Shown here piece after piece: positions 37,091 through 46,000 of a DNA stretch of 64,000 nt (position 1 is the first letter of the stretch; each line of letters opens with the position of its first letter). Location: assembly GCA_032871835.1 (NCBI GenBank), contig CM065300.1, positions 70,133,192 through 70,197,191 on the forward strand, given 5' to 3'. A model generated the notes under the pieces. It made no database searches. It saw only the letters and a list, made by a program, of their open reading frames with translations, and was not told the DNA's origin. The translations under genes were made by a program, and so were the position numbers. This DNA comes from Dipteronia dyeriana (Eukaryota; Streptophyta; Magnoliopsida; Sapindales; Sapindaceae).

Positions 37091-40000
37091 CAGTTATCAG
37101 GTGCAGGATCCCCAACGAATTTTTCGTATGAGATCCCATATTCGATAATTCCTATATATATATATATATATAAAGCTAGCACAAACACCCTACGTCTTCA
37201 GTCTATTGTCTATGTCATCTGCCATGTATATTGAGCTTTATATTAAAAGAATACTTCTCATAATACTAAACCAACTTCCAGCATGCAAAACTTCTAAGCA
37301 AGCACAGTACTGATAAATGAAACTCCTTTGCCCTAGTCCACAAATAATATTTCCAACAAGGAGTGGTTGCACACTTACACTAAAAGGTCAGAACCTAGGA
37401 ACTTACATTTGTAGATTCCATTTACAATAACAAAGAAAACACTATCCCTTGTATTAATAAACCACCTAAATTTGGAAAGAGAAAAGGTTCCTATGTGAAC
37501 AAAGATATGTCATATTTAATCACTACTAAGTTCCCCAAAATAGCACATACATCACCAAATACCGCAAATTTTTCCTGAATTGCATCTTGCAAGCGATCTT
37601 CAGCTTCATCTTCAGAAATTTCTAATTGCCACAAAACAATAAAATGAAAGAAAATATCAGTGGAAATATAACGCTTGACAACTTATGCTCAATATCACTT
37701 GCCACCAATAAGGTTGAGACTGGCAATATAAATTGATCGAAAAACAGCAGAAATTACTTATTCAGAACTCAGGCAGATTCTGCAGGAAGGTGAAACAAAT
37801 AATTCATAGAAAAAGTGGAAACAAGGAATATCAACTATGCAAATTAATATGTAATAATATCTATTAGTCAGAAGCACTTTTATGGTTGTGCTGACAACAT
37901 TCCGATATCAATAATGTATTATATCATTATAAATGAGGAAATCTCCATCAAAGATGACTGAATAGTGCAGACAAAGGCAGAAAAGTAAATAAGCATCGAT
38001 GAGAGAATAATTTTGGAATTACCTTCAACTGCACCAATGGTCTTTCCCACATTTGGTAAACTAAGTTCTGTACGAACACCTTCTCCACCGACAGCAGGAC
38101 CCCATGAGAAAGGGCCTGCAGTTAAATCAATAAATGCCCACCTGAAACAGTACTTTGTTGTTAAGTATCATAATGCTTTGTGTGTGTGTGCACGTGCGTG
38201 TGAGAGAGAGAAAAAGGGGGAGAAGGGGAGAGAAAGTGGGGAAAAGAGAACCTATCCTTTCCTATCCATGTATCTGTTAGACATTCTGCATGAAGATTGC
38301 CCAAGTCCCCAGACTTTAGTTCCTTTTCATAAAGAAGCTTCATATCTTCATTCTTCCCTTTTAACAACTTGAAATACAAAGACAAAGAAAGTTTACTAAA
38401 CAAACATTGACAATAATTCATAATTCTGCATCTTATGGCAAAGAATTGACAAAAGAAGACCAAATACCTGTAAAACTTTGCTCTGGATGACATTAGCAGT
38501 GTCCTTTCCTTGATACAGCTTCTCAACATTATTAAGTGCGTCCAAGCAAATATTATACCATTCCACCTAAAGATATAAATCAATAAAAGGACTGTTGATA
38601 CAATACCGAACATAAAAGGGATAACAGATAACATTCAAATATTCATATTTTTTATGTAAAATTATGAGCTGGAGAATAAAGTTGAATAATTATTTCAAAT
38701 AATAATGAAAACATTTCTGATAGGAAGTGATGCTGACAGCATCCAGTAGAAGTGTTTAAAAAGGAGGAAAAAATGGTTGCAAGGCCCAAACTTTAATTCT
38801 GAATTTTGTTACGGATGTACAGCTACTTTGAATTATTTAAGATCAGGTTTAGTCTTAATCTTATGTTTTTTTAAATCAGAACATGATGGATAAGTTCTAG
38901 TTCAGGTTTAGACTTAATATTATTTCTTGGGACATATCTCTTTAGAGGTAGGGTATGGAGAGTTGATTCGTTTTTGGGAAGACAATTGGTGTGGGGAGAC
39001 ATCCTTTAGAGATCTTTATCCTAGACTCTATAGATTGGTTTGGGTCCATAATGTATCTTTTAAGTACAGAATGGTTTTACTCAAATCACCTCAGATTGGA
39101 GTTGGGACTTTAATTTCAGGTGACATTTGAATGATAGAGAATGTCAACATCTTATATACATGTTGGCTGCCCCTGAGAAAATCTCCTTCGATCAACTAAG
39201 AGAAGATGGAAGGATTTGGAGATAAGATTCTTTGGGATCATATACTTGTAAATCCTACTTCAAGTGGGTAGTCAATGGTCCAATCAAAGTAATTTAAAGT
39301 GTTTCAACTTAATTTGGAAAGCTAAAGTGCCTCTTAAAATTCAATATTGCTTGGGTTGTGGCAATGGGGAAGTACAGGGGAGATTATTCAAAGGAGATTC
39401 CCACACATGAGCCTCTCTCCTTTTTGCATTATGCAAACACAGTGAGAAAGCATAGAACATCTTTTCCTTCCCAGTGATGTTGCCTTTAATCTTTGTAGTA
39501 TATTACTAAAAGAAGTAGAATTCTGTTGGGCAGCTCCTGCTTTGTGTAATCAAGTTTTTGTGGATCATTTTGGTGCTTTTGCTAAGAGAAAGAAAGCAAA
39601 ATTCCTATGGAAGTGTGCTGTCCTGGTCTTACTGTGGGTTATTTGGGAAGAAAGAAATAACAGAATTTCTGAAAGGAAGATTGAGGAGAATATTGATGGC
39701 TTGTGGGATCGGGTTCACTACTTGGCTTCATGTTTTTTCTTAATTCACTTTAATGGGGAAGGTGTACTTTGTTCTGCTTTGAGTTCCCTTTTGTTTTGTA
39801 ACCCATGTTTTTGTCTTGTAGGCAATCTTTGTTACCCTAGGTGGTTTTTGTCAGCCTAGGTGGGCTGCTTGTTCACTCCTGTTTAGAGATGTGAGGCTAT
39901 AATCTACGATTTTGTATAGGGATCTTTTGTTTTATCCTTTCTTTTGCAATAAAATTTTGTTTCCTATATAAAAAAAGGTTCTAGTTCAGTTTACTTAATT

Positions 40001-43000
40001 CTAATTGCCAAAGATATTTTTGCTAATTAAAATGCTAATGTACATGCTTCACGTCCTCATACTATTGGCTCTCTTAATAAATCCAAAAGTACTTTTTGAA
40101 CACTCTTATCACTCCTAGCAAAAAACTTCCAGTAATTTTGTAGTCATGAGGTTATGACTGCCTTCTTTCATAGGAATAATTTTTTTGATCTCTTATTCTC
40201 TCCGTTTCTTTATGTACGTATATTATCAACCTATTAACTTTAAACACAAATGGCACCAAGATTTCTTAAGTGCAAAACTGGGAAAAAGCCTTAAAAACCC
40301 TTGCATTTTCTAGAGTGCATGTTGTAATATTTTACAGAAACAAGGTTGAGTCTTCAAATCTCTTCTTCTTGCATTTTGAATTGAGTCTTTGACTCTCCAT
40401 TTGTTTACAAATTCTTTCTCATGCACTCTTAATGCTTGCATCATTTCTTCTTTAATTTGGTTGCAATCTATAAACTGACCAACCAAATCAAATCACAGCA
40501 AGAGTGCAAGACCTTGATGATTAATCCTATCAAATTTACCAACTCCATCCACTTTCTAAAACAACAAGAATTAATGTTTTCAATTTTCATCTAAATGAGA
40601 TCTCACCGATACAAGAATAAATATACTGCATTGTATATTGACATAACTTGCCTCAACAAGTTTGTCATTTGGAAGTACAAAAATTAATGTGTTGGAAAAA
40701 TAAAACACCTGAGGCCAAAATCTCTTTTAAATTAGAGCTCAACATTCAAGGGAGGGAGGACAGGACAACCCTAGGCCCCTAGCTTACAAAAGCTACCAGA
40801 ATCAGCAACAAAAGAATACATAGAAACGAAAGGACAGGCCTATACAAAGAGTCCTCACACAGATGAAAAGAAGAAACACCTCATGAGATCAGCAGTTTCC
40901 CAATCAAGGAATTAAAATAAATTAAACTACTACTTTTCAGGAAAACATATAACAACAATATTTACTGGTTTAAGTGTTTAACAAGTTATGCAAAAAAAAA
41001 GCACTAACCGTATCAGCGTCTTCAGCTACCGTCCATGCAAACTTCGTCATTGGATGCTTTTCATACAAAGGCCTCTTAATCTTTTCAAGAGCTGCAAAAT
41101 ATTTAGTATTCAGAATATCTTAATTCTGAAATTGATTTAAGAAATCATGCAGGAGCCTAAACATCTTTAGAAATAAAATGGAATACGTCAATATCATATT
41201 TCTTTTTATACCAAAAAGACTCTCAGGAATGCTCCCAGACTGAAGAATTTTCTTTTGCAAGTCCTTATTCTGTAAAAACAAAATAATTGTAAATGCCTGT
41301 TACTCAAGTAACTCAACACAATTTAGGCACCAGGAATAAGAGAATCTACCATTATATTCATTAAGCATCAAATTTACCAAGCATCCTACTTGTAGATGAA
41401 ACGATTGTGAATTATAAATTATCTCCAAACCTAACAAATTATAAAATACTCCAAATAACACAGTGATACAAAAGACAGCAAAAATATTTAGAAGTACCTC
41501 TTTTAGGAAATTTATTTCTGACTCGGATAAACCTCTCCTGAAAAAGATTTCAAAATAAGAGATTGACAAAAAGAATCAATACAATGTTAAACAACTTGGA
41601 AGACAATGCAGGAACATCCAAACAGTCAAACACCATAAACAGAAAATGGGCCAGAGAGTTTATAAGCAGAGAAAGTAGCTTAGATTATCATGCATATTGC
41701 AACCAAAAACAAGATGTAGCAATAAATTGAAACTGAATCATAAAGCAATGACATTAGTTCAAAAGATCAATCATCATGTAAAATATCCATCCCACATCAA
41801 CTAAATTTATTGCAGGCTCATTCCAACCAGAGTAGCCTTATCCACAAAGTGAAAGTTGTTAGTATATGAATATGAGTTGTTGCACAACCACTGGTTCAAA
41901 TGGCTTGGGAAGGTTATACTAAACATGCTTCCACCGCATCCCAGTTCTGTTTAGAGTGGGTTCAAATTTTACAAGAGAAAAACTAAGGGTTTAAAAACAA
42001 GTCAGGGCATGTTTCAAGCAATAAGAACTCCTACTACCTTTTGCAAAGTACTTTTGTCCATAGGCATCACAGGAAAGAAGACATCGCTTTTCCATTGTTC
42101 ATGCCATTTTATAAGCCTTGTACTTGGCTATCTCACAACATAAAAGTCTACTAAGCAGAGGATGACACCAAATAACAAATAGATCATGGCCTCTCAGTTT
42201 AAGTTTTTCATTTTTTTTTTCACAACTAAGCATTCTAATTTCGCTAGATTCTTCTGCCATTATCCAGATCACTTAACATTGCTTCACTCTCCCCTCAAAT
42301 TACAACTCCTTCATATCTCATCAATGTAGACGAGGAAACTCAAATCTTATCCCTGAAACAATGGTTATCAATTAAACACCTCAGGAAAAAATACAAAATT
42401 AATTCATGTCAAAATGTGCTAAGTGCATCTAATTAAAGTTTTCAATTGCTCTCAAACCACACTAAAACTAAACCACGCCAAATTATTCAATCACTAGGCT
42501 CATTAAGCCAGTGACTATATGTAGCCATGTAGGTGTCAAGAAATCAAGAAGACAGCAAGCAACTTCCATTTCCTGTTATTTGATCACGGTTTGCCACAGC
42601 TTAACCACCAGAGAAAGAAAAAGGAAAGAGAGTGAGAAAAAGGAAAAGAATACAAGAAAATCTTTTTCTTCTTTTTTCATTAGAAACCAAAAAAGTATAT
42701 TGAGAAGGAAGAATACAAGAAAATTTTCCTAGTCAATAAGTCCTAAGACAAACAATTCTACCGATATCAACTTGTCAGTTGTCACTCATTAATCCAAAAA
42801 AGTTGGTTGGCATTACAAAACTGGTTCTTACCAATAAAAATGAAGTAATGCCTAAATTCTTAGATATGTACAAGTTAGATGCCTTAAGTAGCCTTCCACA
42901 GCATCAGTTCATTGCAAGTACAAGAAGGCATAGCTTAACTTAAATGACAATTTTTTTTAAAATTATACTCCAGTTTATGATTAATGGGCACCATAAAATT

Positions 43001-46000
43001 GTTTGTCACAATAGCTACGATTCAAGCCAGCAATTTGAGGCAGGCTAGCTTAAAGGTGACAAAATTTTGCATCCTAATATTATATAATGTACAAAAATAA
43101 ATCAGAAAGCAAATATCCCATCAAAATTACGCACCGATAGCCATATTTAGCTCTGTTCACTTCATGCTTGGGATTCAAAACAAAAATGTTATATGCATTC
43201 TCAAGCTGAAGATAATCGACCAGGCTAGTGAAAAGAATATCCATCATATCAACATCTACTTGCCAAAGTGCATCACCATCATCCCTGTCAGAAGTGAGCT
43301 AAATATTATTCATGAATCAGCAAAAGTGACAAAATTCAGAGAAACAAAACAAATAATAATAGTAATATAGGATCAATGTTAAGAGAATTAATATGATAAA
43401 TATAGAAAAGAATCAGGAGAATTAACAGTATCTTCTACGCCAAGAGAAGCAATTTAGTCAGAGCAATTATCTTTTGTACCCATTCATGCACATGGGGTTT
43501 ATCCAATCAAAAGGAAACCAAATATGTAACACAAGCAAGTGAAAAAAGATCAAAGTGGGTCTCTACAGATAGAACTACATGATATTTACATTGATGGATC
43601 CCCATAGTCTATAAAAGTATCAAGCACGTAATTAGGCTATCCAGATAAATCATCTCTGAGGTTATAGAGTTATAATCATGTGTGTGGCACATCATGCATG
43701 TCCCAAACAACATATTGAAATGGTTAAACCAAGTTACTGATGTTTGAAAGATCTAATGAGATATTTCAAGTTTATATATAGAATAAATAAGTCAACTTTA
43801 GCTAGCATGTAGAAAGAAGCACCTGGTGCTTTTCTCGTATAAATGAACATAAATTACCAACCACCAAAAGTAATGGATGTAACTAATCACCTGTTTGTAG
43901 ACACATCATCCTTGCGGGATAAAACCTTTAAGGCATGCTCAAAGATGGAAGTAACCTTTTCGCCCATTTCTATGGCATGAACAGAAAAACTGCAACAAGC
44001 AGATATATCATCATCAATACGACAATAATAGGGGTTAAAAAAAAAAGATAATCCAATATTTCAGTAAGTATTTTTACTTGTAATTTATGTGACTGATGAT
44101 GGGAAGGTGATGACGTTGCATTTTATCTACACTAATTTTGTAAAATGGGGTGAGAACTTCTCCAATCTGTGGAACTCGTGTGTGTTCAAAGATGTGATCA
44201 ATTTTCAAGAACCAGCGCTCAAGTTCGTCAGGATGAAGCTTGAAATCTGAAAAATTGAAATGCAGAAGTCATCATAGAGCTCATACAACGATATAATAGA
44301 CATAATAAATAAGACCAAAAAATTAAACAGTGAAAGTGAAGTTATATACCTTGGTTCCCTTTTCCTTCAAATCCTATAAAAATGAAATTCACAGGAATTG
44401 GAAGGTACATTGAATCTACTTCCATAAGCTTTAGGTAATTAGCAATATTACCTGATACACAAATCAAGAACAGAAAATTAAATGCCTTGATGCCATCCAT
44501 ATACAAAAAGAGAGATCCTTATTTCCAAATTGATTATAGGAAAAGCTTCATTCATAATTAAGCAGACAGATTTCCAACTTATGAAATAATAATACTAGAG
44601 CCAACCAATTCATGTTCATGGCTTTATCACAAGGCCTTGATACCATCCATATACAAAAAGAGAGATCATTATTTCCAAACTGATTATAGGAATAGATTCA
44701 TTCATAATTAAGCAGACAGGTTTCCAACTTATGAAATAATAATACTATAGCCGACCAATTCAAGTTCATGGCTTTATCACAACCCGTGGAAAAATTGGAA
44801 TCTGAACTTCTTGAGCAATCACATATTTACAATAAAAGTAAAGTCAACTGACATTTGAGCTCTGACCAATAATCAAAAGCAATTAATGCCCAACGAAAAC
44901 AGCATTGAATCTACAATTGACAAAATAAAGAAAATTAAAATAAGAAGAGAGGAGAAGTTTAATAAAATTGAGGAAATTTTTTTTATTAAAAAAGAGTCTG
45001 TTTCTTTGATTTACTTTTCTTCAACCTCTTTGAAAATTATTAATACTAAGATTTTTTACATCTTCAGTTTCATTTTATCAGAAAGGTCTCTAATACAGCT
45101 CCTGTAATGAAGCTCTGCATCAATGTAGACTCAGATATAGACATAATACGGTCATTACATATAAACATATAAAAATAAAATAAAATAAAATCTAATGTCG
45201 CCTGCTAGTGAGCGAAGGCAAGCTTACGCTTAGATCATTAACTCATTGGTTTGTGGACTGACGAGGTGCAGAACAATTTTATGCTCAGTGAGTGGTGATG
45301 GAGCTTTTGGATTTGGATTTGATTATACTCACTTTAGCAATTTCAGGCTTTTTGCACTCAATCTTTAATAGCTGGTTGGTTTACCTAGGCAGGAAACAAG
45401 CTTACTCAAAATACATACAGAATGATTTAGAATTTATGTATTTCTTTTTGTCATTTTCAGTAATTTAATCAAGGAAAAATTTGTCCTTTATAATAAAACT
45501 CTTAAGGGGCCGTTTGGTATTGGGTAATCAAAATAATGTGATACCCGGGAAAGTTAAACACTTCATGGGAAACCTATATACATGTGTTTGGTTGTGCATA
45601 GGAATATTATGTCGGATTCCTAGGAATATCAAGTAATAGGGTTTGGTTGTACATGGGAATTTTTTATTTTTTTTAATCTTTTGAATCAATTTGAATTTTT
45701 TTTCAGTTTTTTTCATAGTTATATAAATTAATAATATTTATTATTTCGGTTTTTGGTTATAAAATCTTCTGAAAAAATGATCAACTGACTAGGTTTGGGT
45801 CTTGGCTATGTAATCTTTTAAAAAATTGATCGATTGCCGGGTTTGGGTTTTTGGTTATGCAATGCATCAGAAGAAATCAGAAGAACAAATGGTATCAGAG
45901 CAGACAAGTTACCAGGTATGGATGTGGATTTGTGATTGTGTTTGGATCCTCACGAGAACGCGAGATCCGAAGGGGGTAGATTGTCACATCCCACATCGCT

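Noticed and set aside
38161..38634. 157-codon minus-strand open frame in the membrane-protein gene
   Set aside because: It is exon 12 plus read-through into introns on both sides; the real exon is 38252-38367.
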